From Planctomycetaceae bacterium (GTDB lineage: Bacteria; Planctomycetota; Planctomycetia; Planctomycetales; Planctomycetaceae): DNA of 64,000 nucleotides. The stretch is from positions 1-64,000 of the forward strand of contig JANSXP010000003.1 in the NCBI GenBank assembly GCA_024742875.1. Direction: 5' to 3'. The notes beneath the pieces are model-generated. The model was given only the letters and a program-made list of their open reading frames with translations. It was not told the origin of the DNA and made no database searches. Position numbers and translations under genes: made by a program. This document shows, piece after piece, positions 1-8,547 of the stretch; within the stretch, counting starts at the first letter, position 1; each line of letters begins with the position of its first letter.

Positions 1-71
1 ATGGTCTCCGCATCGCGAAGCTTCTTCACAATCTGCTCCGCTGAATGACGCTTTCGTCGTTTCGTTGACAT
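1..71 (-). CDS. IS3-family transposase OrfA, N-terminal fragment (runs off left edge)
   Basis: Only the first 23 or so codons lie inside the window. The start codon is the reverse complement of 69-71, preceded by a good AGGAG ribosome site. The peptide begins MSTKRRKRHSAEQIVKKL, the typical start of the small helix-turn-helix OrfA protein of IS3-family elements (basic N-terminus, then a S/T-x-EQIV-x-KL helix). OrfA binds the element's ends and is normally fused to the DDE transposase by frameshifting. Completeness, OrfB and the frameshift site are outside the window. Confidence 0.75.
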   Translation of the reverse strand, partial: MSTKRRKRHSAEQIVKKLRDAET

Positions 72-110
72 CGAATCTCCTTGCCTATCTCGGCTCCGAG
101 ACTCTCATAA

Positions 111-140
111 CTGCTGGACCAATTCAACAATGGCAGACCA
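111..140. repeat. Candidate terminal inverted repeat of the IS3-type element
   Basis: Read on the minus strand, this stretch begins TGGTCTGCCATTGTTG, about 70 bases upstream of the transposase start. IS3-family ends usually start with TG and finish with CA at such a distance. The other end is outside the window, so neither the repeat nor a target duplication can be confirmed. Confidence 0.4.
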
Positions 141-215
141 CTTTGATTTGCCCGCGTGCTCTGTCTTCTAAAGGCCTAAAGGCCGGGAAGCCCCACGGGT
201 TGTTGTCCTAGACTC

Positions 216-243
216 AACCAAACAACCCCAACGTTGTTTGGTT
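216..243. other. Perfect 11-bp stem-loop
   Basis: AACCAAACAAC (216-226) and GTTGTTTGGTT (233-243) are exact reverse complements around a 6-base loop. No T-run follows on either strand, so it is not a textbook terminator. It lies between the presumed IS end and the next gene and could be an old terminator or an outward-transcription block. Confidence 0.6.
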
Positions 244-365
244 TCCGCAAATGTCCTCCCTAAAACCATGGAGCAGCTCTCAAATAGCTCGTTGTGCTGA
301 GTTTCAACGAATAAGGAGCGTCAGCAAGCCAATTCAATTCCAGTCTCTGTCGTAGGAGCATTCGA

Positions 366-1028
366 ATGGAACGAAATGAACCAGGAGGCTGCCTCTTCGC
401 CATTCTCAGCCTCTTGCGGACAAGAATCGAGCCAGGTGAATCGGACAACGAAGCACCGTTGCCATACCGACGGAATCAGTTTTTCATCACAGACTCTGAG
501 AAGTCATTCTTCCGTGTTCTTAAGTCCGAAGCGCCTGACGGGTTCCTTATCACACTAAAACCCAGACTCGGAGATCTCCTGTTCGTGCCACGTGGGACAC
601 AGCATTCGCACCGGCACCGCAACCGCATAAATCAAAAGCATGTTGATTTTCTGATCGTGAACGAAGGAACCCTCGAACCTGTCCTCGCGATCGAGCTCGA
701 CGATCGAAGCCACGAGCGAGCAGACCGAAAAACCAGAGATGCGTTCGTGGATGACGCGTTTAATGCTGCTGGTGTGCCGCTTCTGCGCGTGCAAGCCGCC
801 CGGACATACTCTCCAACATTAATCCGGGATAAGATTCGCCCAATTCTGGAGCGCCGACCGGAGAATGAACCCGCAGCTTCTCCGGCAAGTGGAAAAGAGC
901 CCCCGCTCTGCCCTCAATGCGGCGACGAGATGGTGAAACGAAAGTCGAGGAAGCCCGCAAGGAAAACACGGGCCTTTTGGGGGTGCTCGAACTATCCTCA
1001 CTGCAAGGGAATCCGACCGCTTGGTTAA
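366..1028 (+). CDS. DUF2726 domain protein with C-terminal topoisomerase-type zinc ribbon
   Basis: A 220-aa protein. Residues about 35-165 match the DUF2726 pattern: an S-EKSFFRVLK start, then HVDFLIVN, then an ELDDRSH motif (restriction-endonuclease-like fold, E/D plus H), then LLRV. Residues about 180-218 form a zinc ribbon, CPQCG...CSNYPHC, of the kind found at the C-terminus of topoisomerase I. DUF2726 proteins are suspected nucleases or DNA-binding proteins; no activity is shown here. The ATG at 366 is preceded by AGGAG at about 354-358. The gene follows an IS element and precedes an orphan ParA-like gene, so this edge may have been acquired. The family call is firm; function is unknown. 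Confidence 0.85.
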   Translation: MERNEPGGCLFAILSLLRTRIEPGESDNEAPLPYRRNQFFITDSEKSFFRVLKSEAPDGFLITLKPRLGDLLFVPRGTQHSHRHRNRINQKHVDFLIVNEGTLEPVLAIELDDRSHERADRKTRDAFVDDAFNAAGVPLLRVQAARTYSPTLIRDKIRPILERRPENEPAASPASGKEPPLCPQCGDEMVKRKSRKPARKTRAFWGCSNYPHCKGIRPLG

Positions 1029-1383
1029 GCGAGTCACCATCTTTCCCGCGACTGAATGCAGGATTGGATACCACGGAGCAAGTGGCGCTCTCTGGAGAGA
1101 GCTAGGCACTGACCGGCACTACACTGCGCAGCAATTGGTAGATTGAGTCAGCGATAGTGTCTTTGCATCCTGACAACGACCAAGAGGTTGGCTGGAGTGG
1201 GGTTTTACGTACGGGCTCTTCCAGGGATTTCGGCGACTAGGGTTCCTAAGACTCGCGTTTCGAATGAAACATTCGTCATATTCTGCGACAGCCGCAGGCG
1301 GCATTGCTCAGGTGTCATCTCAACTGTAGCCTTGCGAACGCAACCAGCAGAGCCGGGTCGGTTCAGCGTTGAGAAGCAGAAGA
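1029..1383. other. Intergenic region with no supported gene
   Basis: 355 bases between the DUF2726 and ParA-like genes. Short reading frames occur on both strands, but none has a recognisable motif or convincing ribosome site. A GAGAAG stretch at 1371-1376 probably serves as the ribosome site for the next gene. I saw no clear promoter or terminator. Confidence 0.5.
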
Positions 1384-2310
1384 ATGCACGTTGTCTCTAT
1401 CTACACCAACAAAGGCGGTGATGGGAAATCAACAGTCACCGTCGGATTGGCTGAGTATCTCAGTGGAAACCGCGATCGAAACGTCCTTGTCATAGATCTC
1501 GACGCTCAGGCGTCTGCCACTTCTGCCATCCTGGGTCGCGGCGCAAAACGAGCGGCGGCCAAGAGTGGGAAAACATCGCTGGCGTTAATGAGGGAGCTGA
1601 TCGAAACCAAAGTGCCCCTCAGGAATCTTGAGCGATTCATCACCTGTCGACCTGCCGCCAGCGGACGTTCGGGCTCTGCACTGGGCGAAATCAGCGTCAT
1701 GCTGCCCACAGGTCCCGACATTGACGAAATCGAAGACATGCTGAACAAGATGAGGCATGCCAAGCTGTTTCAAAGGTATCTGAAGCCAGCATTGAAAAAG
1801 CAGGGCTTCGACTACGTGCTGATCGACCTGCCGTCCAATGTACGACCAAAACGCGACAAGATCTGCATGAATGCGCTGGTGATGAGCGACTTCGCGCTCG
1901 TGCCTGTCAAAGCGACGGAGATGTCACTGGATGGCATGGAGACAACATTCAAGAACATTGAATGGGCCCAGAAAGCGTCGCGGCAGCGGACTCCCGCCAC
2001 ACTGGGCTTTCTGCTGAATGCCACCGACAGACGATTCAAGCAGTTTAAGGCCACGTTTCCGCCGATTCTGGATCAGTCAAAGGACGGAAACCTGCCGCCT
2101 GTACTGGATGTCGTCTGGCCGCATTCGGCCGCTTTTCAGAATGCCACCGCTCATAATGAGGATGTTTCCACTCTGACAGAGAAGTTTGGCGCTGCCCATA
2201 AGCAGGCGCGGCTCACGACGATTGAGTTTGAACGGCTGTGCAATGGATTTGATCCCGAACAGCAGCCGAAGGACGTCATGCGGGCACTCGAACGGATCGA
2301 CGTGATTTGA
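1384..2310 (+). CDS. ParA/MinD-like ATPase (orphan)
   Basis: A 308-aa protein of the deviant Walker-A (SIMIBI) ATPase family. It has MHVVSIYTNKGGDGKST at the N-terminus (P-loop, residues about 10-16), VLVIDLDAQASAT (Walker A', about 35-47), and YVLIDLPSN (Walker B, about 143-151). ParA proteins form ATP-dependent dimers that position plasmids, chromosomes or protein complexes. The usual P-loop is KGGVGKT or KGGVGKS; here the variable position is Asp. The ATG at 1384 is preferred to the TTG at 1369 because the first strand of the fold starts there. No parB or parS-like gene is adjacent, so it may partition a protein complex or belong to an acquired segment. Confidence 0.88.
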   Translation: MHVVSIYTNKGGDGKSTVTVGLAEYLSGNRDRNVLVIDLDAQASATSAILGRGAKRAAAKSGKTSLALMRELIETKVPLRNLERFITCRPAASGRSGSALGEISVMLPTGPDIDEIEDMLNKMRHAKLFQRYLKPALKKQGFDYVLIDLPSNVRPKRDKICMNALVMSDFALVPVKATEMSLDGMETTFKNIEWAQKASRQRTPATLGFLLNATDRRFKQFKATFPPILDQSKDGNLPPVLDVVWPHSAAFQNATAHNEDVSTLTEKFGAAHKQARLTTIEFERLCNGFDPEQQPKDVMRALERIDVI

Positions 2311-2389
2311 CGCGGGTCATGTGCTCGGCAGTGTATCATCACGTGTGAGGCAAGAAGCGAATCCCACTTGCAAAACAGGAGCACAGCGA

Positions 2390-2809
2390 ATGCATTTTTC
2401 TGCAGAGGCGCGGACGCCGGAGGGGGATGAGAATACGTGTTCCGTGTGCGGGGCGCAGGTGCGGCTGGAGCCGAGTCGGCCGCCGGGGGATGCGGTGTGT
2501 CCGCAGTGTGGGGCGTTGATGTGGTTTCCCAAAATCACAGAACTCACTGACACCGCGATCGAGACCGCCGATCAACTGGCAGAGGCCGGAGCCTTTATTG
2601 AAGCCGCGGAAGATGGACAGGTGACCGCGATGCGGTTTGTCGGCCCCATGTACAACGACGCGGCCGTCCGACAACTGGGACAGATGACCGGGCTGGCGCC
2701 CATCGATATTCGTGAGACGGACATCACAGAAATAGGCGCCACGCGGCTGCGCGTACTGATGCCAAACACTCGTGTGATTCACGGGAAACGTCCGGGCGAC
2801 GACTCCTGA
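2390..2809 (+). CDS. Small zinc-ribbon protein with leucine-rich-repeat-like tail
   Basis: A 139-aa protein. The start is the ATG at 2390, preceded by AGGAG at about 2376-2380; an in-frame GTG at 2321 would add 23 unlikely residues. Residues about 17-45 carry CSVCGAQVRLEPSRPPGD...CPQCG, a two-knuckle zinc ribbon typical of planctomycete regulatory or membrane proteins. The C-terminal half (AVRQLGQMTGLAPIDIRETDITEIGATRLRVLMP, split here for reading) resembles the single leucine-rich repeats planctomycetes often carry. There is no membrane segment or signal peptide, so it is probably cytoplasmic. Function is unknown. Confidence 0.7.
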   Translation: MHFSAEARTPEGDENTCSVCGAQVRLEPSRPPGDAVCPQCGALMWFPKITELTDTAIETADQLAEAGAFIEAAEDGQVTAMRFVGPMYNDAAVRQLGQMTGLAPIDIRETDITEIGATRLRVLMPNTRVIHGKRPGDDS

Positions 2810-3104
2810 GAAAATGGCCCAGGCCAGCTGCTGCACTCGATTTTGGGGACGCCAATGGAGCGAGCGGCCTGGGCCGCAGTTTTTGGGTGAACAGCGTTCG
2901 AAATGCGTCGTTGAAGGAGCGTGTCGTTGGGCCCTGCAGACGGATGCCATCGTTGCAGGGGCCCAAAGTCGTGACGACTTCCGCTACGGTGGGGATGGAA
3001 CCCACGGGCGACTGGACGCAGAATCCTGCTGCCAGTTGACTTGCGGACGGTGAGTATGGTCCGATTCCCTCTCGCAACCAAACTTCCAGGCGAGGGCGAG
3101 GGGC
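2810..3104. other. Intergenic region with an imperfect hairpin
   Basis: No convincing gene on either strand. A GGGCCCTGCA / TGCAGGGGCCC inverted repeat spans about 2929-2964, with one extra G in the right arm and a 15-base loop. It has no T-run. It could attenuate or end transcription of the upstream zinc-ribbon gene; this is inference. Confidence 0.4.
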
Positions 3105-3947
3105 ATGGCGACATCGGCGAATTCCGTTCCGGCGACGGCAAATTGTGTTTCCCATGATCCAGCCAGGGCGACGGCTTTGACGGCTTCGGCCAGACCAAAG
3201 TCCAGCGCGGTCCGCGTGCTGACGGCGGTGGCGGCGGACTGTTATCGCTGGGGATATCTGCTGGCGATGTACACAGGTCTGCGAGCGATTTTCAACCGGC
3301 TCACTGACACCCTCCGCCGTCGGTCGATCGGCGATCCAGCCCTGTCAGCAGGACGGCTGGACGGCCTGTGCGTGCCGTTTCCTGCAGACGCGTTCGCGTC
3401 TGACCTGGTGATCCGCGTCCACACACGTTCGATCGCCCTGCCGGGCGTGCGGGCAGGGATGATCTCGGTGGCCGCGTGTCTGACGTCTGTCACCGGGGCG
3501 ACCCGCCTGAGCTGGCGACACCGTCTGCTGCGGTGGACGAGTCACTTTGGCTGTGGCGATGTGGAGATTGCGTTTTACGAAAGCGACCAGGCCGTCACCC
3601 TCTACGGCTTTCGCAACATCATCGCTGGCAACAGTCGTCGGCTAAGGATGCGGCTGCCAGCAACCGCGGTGCCCGATGACCCGCACACCAGCGCTCTTGT
3701 GATCGCCGCCATCGTGCAACGGCTGACAGACGGTGGACAGCGTGTCAGGCTGGCCAGTCCGGCCGAATGCGTGAGTTTGGCGGTCAATGATCGCCTGCTG
3801 CCCGCTCATCGGCGCGGTCGCGCTCAGACTTCTTTGCGGCGACGTTACCGTGAACTGTGGCGCCGCACAGCCGCCCTGAACCCCGATGCCGCGGCAGCTG
3901 TCAATGTTTGTCAAACAGCCGTGTCTGACGTGACTCGACTCAAGTGA
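3105..3947 (+). CDS. Hypothetical protein, Arg-rich, upstream of endonuclease V
   Basis: A 280-aa reading frame with no family I recognise. The ATG at 3105 follows a purine-rich GCGAGGGGC stretch, and an in-frame stop at 3051-3053 rules out much extension. The protein is rich in Arg and Ala and has no signal peptide, clear membrane helix or cysteine cluster. The middle (about 85-190) alternates hydrophobic strands as a globular domain would, for example DVEIAFYESDQAVTLYGF. It ends 11 bases before the endonuclease V start, which suggests co-transcription. Several antisense frames overlap its 5' half, so coding status is moderately uncertain. Confidence 0.5.
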   Translation: MATSANSVPATANCVSHDPARATALTASARPKSSAVRVLTAVAADCYRWGYLLAMYTGLRAIFNRLTDTLRRRSIGDPALSAGRLDGLCVPFPADAFASDLVIRVHTRSIALPGVRAGMISVAACLTSVTGATRLSWRHRLLRWTSHFGCGDVEIAFYESDQAVTLYGFRNIIAGNSRRLRMRLPATAVPDDPHTSALVIAAIVQRLTDGGQRVRLASPAECVSLAVNDRLLPAHRRGRAQTSLRRRYRELWRRTAALNPDAAAAVNVCQTAVSDVTRLK

Positions 3948-3958
3948 GAAATCCATTC

Positions 3959-4474
3959 ATGCTGACGGCCCTTGATGTGCAGTACACTCACGGCGGTGAC
4001 GGAGCCGCCCATGCGGCGGCTGTGGTCTTTGACAGCTGGGACAGCCAAGCGTCTGCGGCGGAATACACGAGCGTACAGTCACCCGTGACCGATTATGAGC
4101 CTGGCAAATTCTTTCAGCGCGAGCTGCAGCCGCTGTTGCAGGTGATCAGCAAAATCCGTGAGCCTGTTGAAACCATTATTATTGACGGCTACTGCCATCT
4201 TTCCACAGACGGCGCCCCGGGACTGGGCGCGTGGCTGGCCGAATCCCTGCCAGAACCTGTCCCCATCGTGGGTGTGGCCAAAAATCCGTATCGCGGTTCT
4301 GCTCACGCCATCAGCGTACGACGATCCGACAGCAAACGGCCGCTGTATGTCACGGCCATTGGCATGGATCTGCAGACAGCGGCTGATTGTGTGGCCGGCA
4401 TGGCGGGCGCGTTTCGGATTCCGACGATGCTGAAGCGTGTCGACACACTGGCTCGGGAGAGCGCGGCACCGTAA
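3959..4474 (+). CDS. Short-form endonuclease V-like protein
   Basis: A 171-aa protein. Recognisable endonuclease V blocks in order: LTALDVQY (first catalytic Asp), YEPGKFFQRELQPLL (the conserved Y...RE block with the catalytic Glu), IIIDGYCHL (second catalytic Asp), VGVAKNPY, and a C-terminal VTAIGMDLQTAADCV block. Endonuclease V cuts near deoxyinosine in DNA, or inosine in RNA, and starts repair of deaminated adenine. The protein is about 50 residues shorter than E. coli Nfi and lacks its N-terminal part and C-terminal His, like a divergent short subfamily. The ATG at 3959 has a GAGA ribosome site; a GTG at 3944 is an alternative that would overlap the previous stop. Confidence 0.8.
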   Translation: MLTALDVQYTHGGDGAAHAAAVVFDSWDSQASAAEYTSVQSPVTDYEPGKFFQRELQPLLQVISKIREPVETIIIDGYCHLSTDGAPGLGAWLAESLPEPVPIVGVAKNPYRGSAHAISVRRSDSKRPLYVTAIGMDLQTAADCVAGMAGAFRIPTMLKRVDTLARESAAP

Positions 4475-4534
4475 GGCGACCAACACCGCAACTCAGGCAG
4501 AACGTGGCCAGTCAGACCACACATGACGGAGGCG

Positions 4535-7500
4535 TTACTTTGAGACCCGCATCAGGAACTCACGAATGACCTGAATGTTGATCGCAAAGGAGGCTCCTTC
4601 AATGGGCGCCTTGGAAGCCACCATTCCCGCAACATTGCCGTTCGCATCAAATACCGGACCACCACTGTTGCCCGGATTCACGGCGGCCGATATTTGAATC
4701 GTGTCAACGCCGTCCACTTTTCGGGAGGCGCTGCTGACGATGCCGGTCGTCATGGTGTACTCCAGAATTTCCGCACCGGCTCCCGGATGGCCAATCACGG
4801 TCACAGCCGCTCCCGTGGCCATATCGCCGTCGCCGCGAAAATGGACGGGCGAGACAGGAGAGTTCAACTCCAGCTTCAACAGGGCAATATCCAAATCGTA
4901 GTCGGCATTCAATACAGTCGCCTGACGACGAACGATCTGCTTCGTATTGCGTGGATCAGCATACTGCACCATGACGTCAGCGCCGCTTTCGACCACGTGG
5001 GCGCACGTTACGAGATAGCCCTTCGGACCCACCACGAACCCCGTGCCGGTTCCCTCAGGCGTTTGCACAATCACTACGCTCGGCATGAAGGCTTCACCGA
5101 TTCTCTCCGGTTTCAAACCTCGCGTGATCGGGCCTTCTCTTAAAGACGTCAATTCGTCACGAGGCACCGTTACGAATTGCGGCACCTGCGGAAGTACGGG
5201 CTCCCGCTGTTGCGCAGCGGCAAATTCCGACGCGTCGGTCCGCAGTCCAATTTCCTGCAGATAGGGGCCGGACACCGCGTCGCTGCGAACCAGCAGCATT
5301 GACTGTCCGCCATCTGAGAACAGCACGTCGGTCATGGGATCTCCGGCAAGTCCATCGGTCGTGGCCAGCAGACGGTTGTCCTGCCGCTCACCCGTGTCGG
5401 CATCAAACACGCCGACAGAATTTTGATTGATGGCCACATACAGCGGCAACAGCGGATGAAAGGCGCCCCTCCGAGTGCCCGCCACATCCTGTGTCGCATA
5501 CGTCACCTGTGGCTGGGCGGACGTGCGGGCAGGAAAACCGATCAGGCTGCGGGAATGAGGCGGAGAGCCAACATGTGAGAGGTACACCACCCGGTCTTCG
5601 GCCGCCGTCACCCGGATGCCCCTGCCGTTGCCACCTGCTTCTTCCACGACCTCCAGCAGTCGTGGTCGACGACCGGACACGTCCCATGTCAGCAACATAT
5701 CAATGCCGCCGTACTTTGGCGTCGCGATCAGACGCCAGTCGGGATTGACGTGAAAATTGGTGCCGGTGCGAAAAAGGTCGCTGTAGCCCGTCCATAGAAA
5801 TCGGCCTTCGCCCGCATACTCGGCCCAGTTGCCAATGATCGCAGTGGCAGCCACCTCGCCGGAGTCCTCGTCAATTCGAAGCACGCGAAAGCGGGGCAGC
5901 TCGATGCCAGATTTCACACACAGACAGCACGTATGTTGCCCGGGGTGAACGGCCAGATCAGTGATCTCCTGAATCTCAATCGGCGACTCACTCAAATTGA
6001 CCGAACGCTTCACCTGCAGGGTGCGCGCATCCAGGACTTCCAGCACCGCGGGGCTTTGTGCGACCGCGATGTACTCCCCCGCTCGCTCATCAATGAACGT
6101 ATAGCGGCGCGGCAGCTCGCGCGTCCTGGAATCTTTAAGGGTGCGACCAATGACCACCAGTCGATCCCCCTGCAAAATCAGTGACCTGCGTTCACCACGA
6201 CCGTGAACCACCTGAACAGCGTCGTTCTGCAAAGCCAGACGGGGAAACTGATTCAAACGCGACAGGTCACCATCCACACTGTCGGCCAGCTGGCGAGAAA
6301 TCACCTCCAGCCTGAGTCGCTCAAATCGCGGGGCGCCATTTTCTGTCACACGCAGTTTGAATTCATGTGTACCGACGTCCGCCGCTGCTGGCTGCCAGGT
6401 AAGCTGGCCCGACTCATGGTGGAGTGCCGACTCTGCGTCCGCCACTTCGATTCCAACAGCATTGTTCGGCGGAATCTTCCAGGCAAATTTCTGACCGGCC
6501 ACAATGTATTTGGGCCAGGCACGGAACAGATCGTCTGACGACCGGGTGGCAGATGGCTCGACAGACGCGGCGTTCAGCGATGCGTTGTTCAGCGACGCGC
6601 TGTCGTCCCCCGCCGGTTGCTGCTTTGATTCGACCGCCTCGGCATTTGGCAGCACGGGGTCGCTCGCCTGTTTCTGCGTCTGTTCCAGCAGAGTCTTCAG
6701 TGACGCATTGGAGCGTGGTGCCGGCACGGCCTGAAACGCATCGGTGCGGGCGTGCAGGATGGCTCCGTTTGTCAGATTCTGCACGAACAGGTGCAAAACA
6801 TCGTCTCGGGTGACGGCAATATTGTGATCGAGCAGGTAGTCCCGTCGCCGGTAGACACGCTGGGCAAGACATGAAAACTGGCTGCCGGATTCGGGCAGCA
6901 CGACGCGACGCGGTGCCCAGTTCATCTGCGTCATGGACGCGTCTACGCGATGGGGCGTAATCAGGTCCTGATCCATCGCGTAAGCCAGCTTTTGCGACAC
7001 ATCACCCATCAAAATATCGCCCATATCTTCTCGGATCACTCGAATGGGGTTGCCGCCGAAGACCTGATTGTCGCCAAACCACAGGCTTCCGGGATAGAGC
7101 TGATAGGTGTAGGGCGTTTGAGAAATGCCGCCGGCATACAGACGTTCCGGCTTGCCGTCCACAAACGTCTTCCACGGGAAAAATCCCATACCGCCGGATG
7201 GGCTCAGATTAAAGGAGCCTTGTGTCTTGGCCAGTCGCCCGTCGTAACTGACGCACGCGAGCGCGTGTCCGCCAATCTCTTTGTGTCGATCACGAGCCAC
7301 ATCCACAAAATACGTGGTGCCACCGTAACTGCGACTATCAGGAACATGACAGGTCACCAGCAGTTCACCGGCAAAGTTGTCAGCCTGAGCGGCCGACAGA
7401 TGCACAATGTATTTTTTGCCGACCATCAGTTCGTTGGTCTGTTTCCAGCCGGACGAAATGGAAAACACACTGATGGTCCCCTCGCCATAATTGGCCACAA

Positions 7501-8482
7501 AGACCTGATCACCACGACACAGCACACTGCGAGGAGACTCCGTCGACATCGTCGCCGTCACGGATTCCGTTTCGAGGTCGTACACACTCACCATGTGAGT
7601 CGACTGATGCGTGATCACCAGAAATCGGCGATCTTCGGTCAGCGCCATCGATGTCGCGGGCTCGTCCAGCAACAGGGACTCAAACACCGCATGAGTGGAT
7701 CGATCGTAAACGGGGGCTGGCGGCCGTCGTGGTGGTGTTTCAGTTGCCATCTGACGATCGCCTGGCAGAGACGAGCCGGCGACAGGTTTCGTGTTTGGGC
7801 CCGTTTTCGACCTTGTGCCGGGGACTGCCCCGGGCCTGGCCGCGGTGGCAGCGTTTTCGCCCTGAACGGGTCCCGGTTTTGGTGCACTGCCGGGCGGTTT
7901 GCCGGGCCGCAGACGTGGTGTTGATGGCCTGCCATTGTTTGGTCGAGGGGAGGGCTTAGGCGATACCGGTGGAATCACGTCAACCGGTGGGTTGGCGGGC
8001 ACCGCAGCGGGCTGAACGGCAGCATCCGTGTCCGCCACAACATCGCCAGGTGGATCCTCGACATTGTCGACATTCATCAGATAGCCCACACCAAAAGCGA
8101 GGCCGATCACTGCCATGCCAGCCACGGCGATCAGAGCGCCCTGCACCCGCAGCGCCAGCGCGGAGGGTCCCGCGACCGGATCATTCCCTGACGGTGCCTG
8201 CGCTGCCCCATCACGTGCCGCCAACAAAGACGATTTGCGCCGGGTGGCCCCACCTGTCCTGCGTCTGTTCGGTGACGGTCCCGATTTTTTTCGCGGCGGC
8301 GGCAGTGAGGGCGACTCTTCAACGTCGAACGAGTCCAGGTCTTCCGCGAAGTCCTCGGAATACTCTTCGATTACCGGCACTGGTGTGACGCCATCGCAGC
8401 GGCGACAGCGGACCATTTTTCCCGCAGCAGAATCAGGAACCTGAAACTCGGCGCCGCAGGACGAACATTCCACAGGAATCAT
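4535..8482 (-). CDS. Membrane-anchored zinc-ribbon / beta-propeller / trypsin-like serine protease
   Basis: About 1315 aa. In order: an N-terminal zinc ribbon (VECSSCGAEF...VRCRRC, residues about 5-30); an acidic, Pro-rich linker; one membrane helix near 105-135 (LIAVAGMAVIGLAFGVGYLM); a long Pro/Gly-rich spacer; two propeller-like blocks (about 260-600 and 750-1080) around a cadherin/Ig-like domain; and a trypsin-like domain (about 1110-1315) with TCAHVV, DYDLDIALLKL and NPGNSGGPV carrying the His, Asp and Ser of a DegP-like triad. No PDZ domain follows. Start chosen at 8482 because the zinc ribbon begins there; ATGs at 8509 and 8530 are alternatives. It is last in a co-directional set with a Ser/Thr kinase, so it may be an envelope sensor or protease; substrates are unknown. 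Confidence 0.85.
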   Translation of the reverse strand: MIPVECSSCGAEFQVPDSAAGKMVRCRRCDGVTPVPVIEEYSEDFAEDLDSFDVEESPSLPPPRKKSGPSPNRRRTGGATRRKSSLLAARDGAAQAPSGNDPVAGPSALALRVQGALIAVAGMAVIGLAFGVGYLMNVDNVEDPPGDVVADTDAAVQPAAVPANPPVDVIPPVSPKPSPRPNNGRPSTPRLRPGKPPGSAPKPGPVQGENAATAARPGAVPGTRSKTGPNTKPVAGSSLPGDRQMATETPPRRPPAPVYDRSTHAVFESLLLDEPATSMALTEDRRFLVITHQSTHMVSVYDLETESVTATMSTESPRSVLCRGDQVFVANYGEGTISVFSISSGWKQTNELMVGKKYIVHLSAAQADNFAGELLVTCHVPDSRSYGGTTYFVDVARDRHKEIGGHALACVSYDGRLAKTQGSFNLSPSGGMGFFPWKTFVDGKPERLYAGGISQTPYTYQLYPGSLWFGDNQVFGGNPIRVIREDMGDILMGDVSQKLAYAMDQDLITPHRVDASMTQMNWAPRRVVLPESGSQFSCLAQRVYRRRDYLLDHNIAVTRDDVLHLFVQNLTNGAILHARTDAFQAVPAPRSNASLKTLLEQTQKQASDPVLPNAEAVESKQQPAGDDSASLNNASLNAASVEPSATRSSDDLFRAWPKYIVAGQKFAWKIPPNNAVGIEVADAESALHHESGQLTWQPAAADVGTHEFKLRVTENGAPRFERLRLEVISRQLADSVDGDLSRLNQFPRLALQNDAVQVVHGRGERRSLILQGDRLVVIGRTLKDSRTRELPRRYTFIDERAGEYIAVAQSPAVLEVLDARTLQVKRSVNLSESPIEIQEITDLAVHPGQHTCCLCVKSGIELPRFRVLRIDEDSGEVAATAIIGNWAEYAGEGRFLWTGYSDLFRTGTNFHVNPDWRLIATPKYGGIDMLLTWDVSGRRPRLLEVVEEAGGNGRGIRVTAAEDRVVYLSHVGSPPHSRSLIGFPARTSAQPQVTYATQDVAGTRRGAFHPLLPLYVAINQNSVGVFDADTGERQDNRLLATTDGLAGDPMTDVLFSDGGQSMLLVRSDAVSGPYLQEIGLRTDASEFAAAQQREPVLPQVPQFVTVPRDELTSLREGPITRGLKPERIGEAFMPSVVIVQTPEGTGTGFVVGPKGYLVTCAHVVESGADVMVQYADPRNTKQIVRRQATVLNADYDLDIALLKLELNSPVSPVHFRGDGDMATGAAVTVIGHPGAGAEILEYTMTTGIVSSASRKVDGVDTIQISAAVNPGNSGGPVFDANGNVAGMVASKAPIEGASFAINIQVIREFLMRVSK

Positions 8483-8547
8483 TGACCGGCCATCCCATCG
8501 GAAAAGCATGTTGGAAACAACAGGGTCCATTGTGACGGCTGACGACG

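Noticed and set aside
2724-3198. Two overlapping minus-strand frames of about 140 aa
   Set aside because: They overlap each other and the 3' end of the zinc-ribbon gene, lack ribosome sites and have no family motif.
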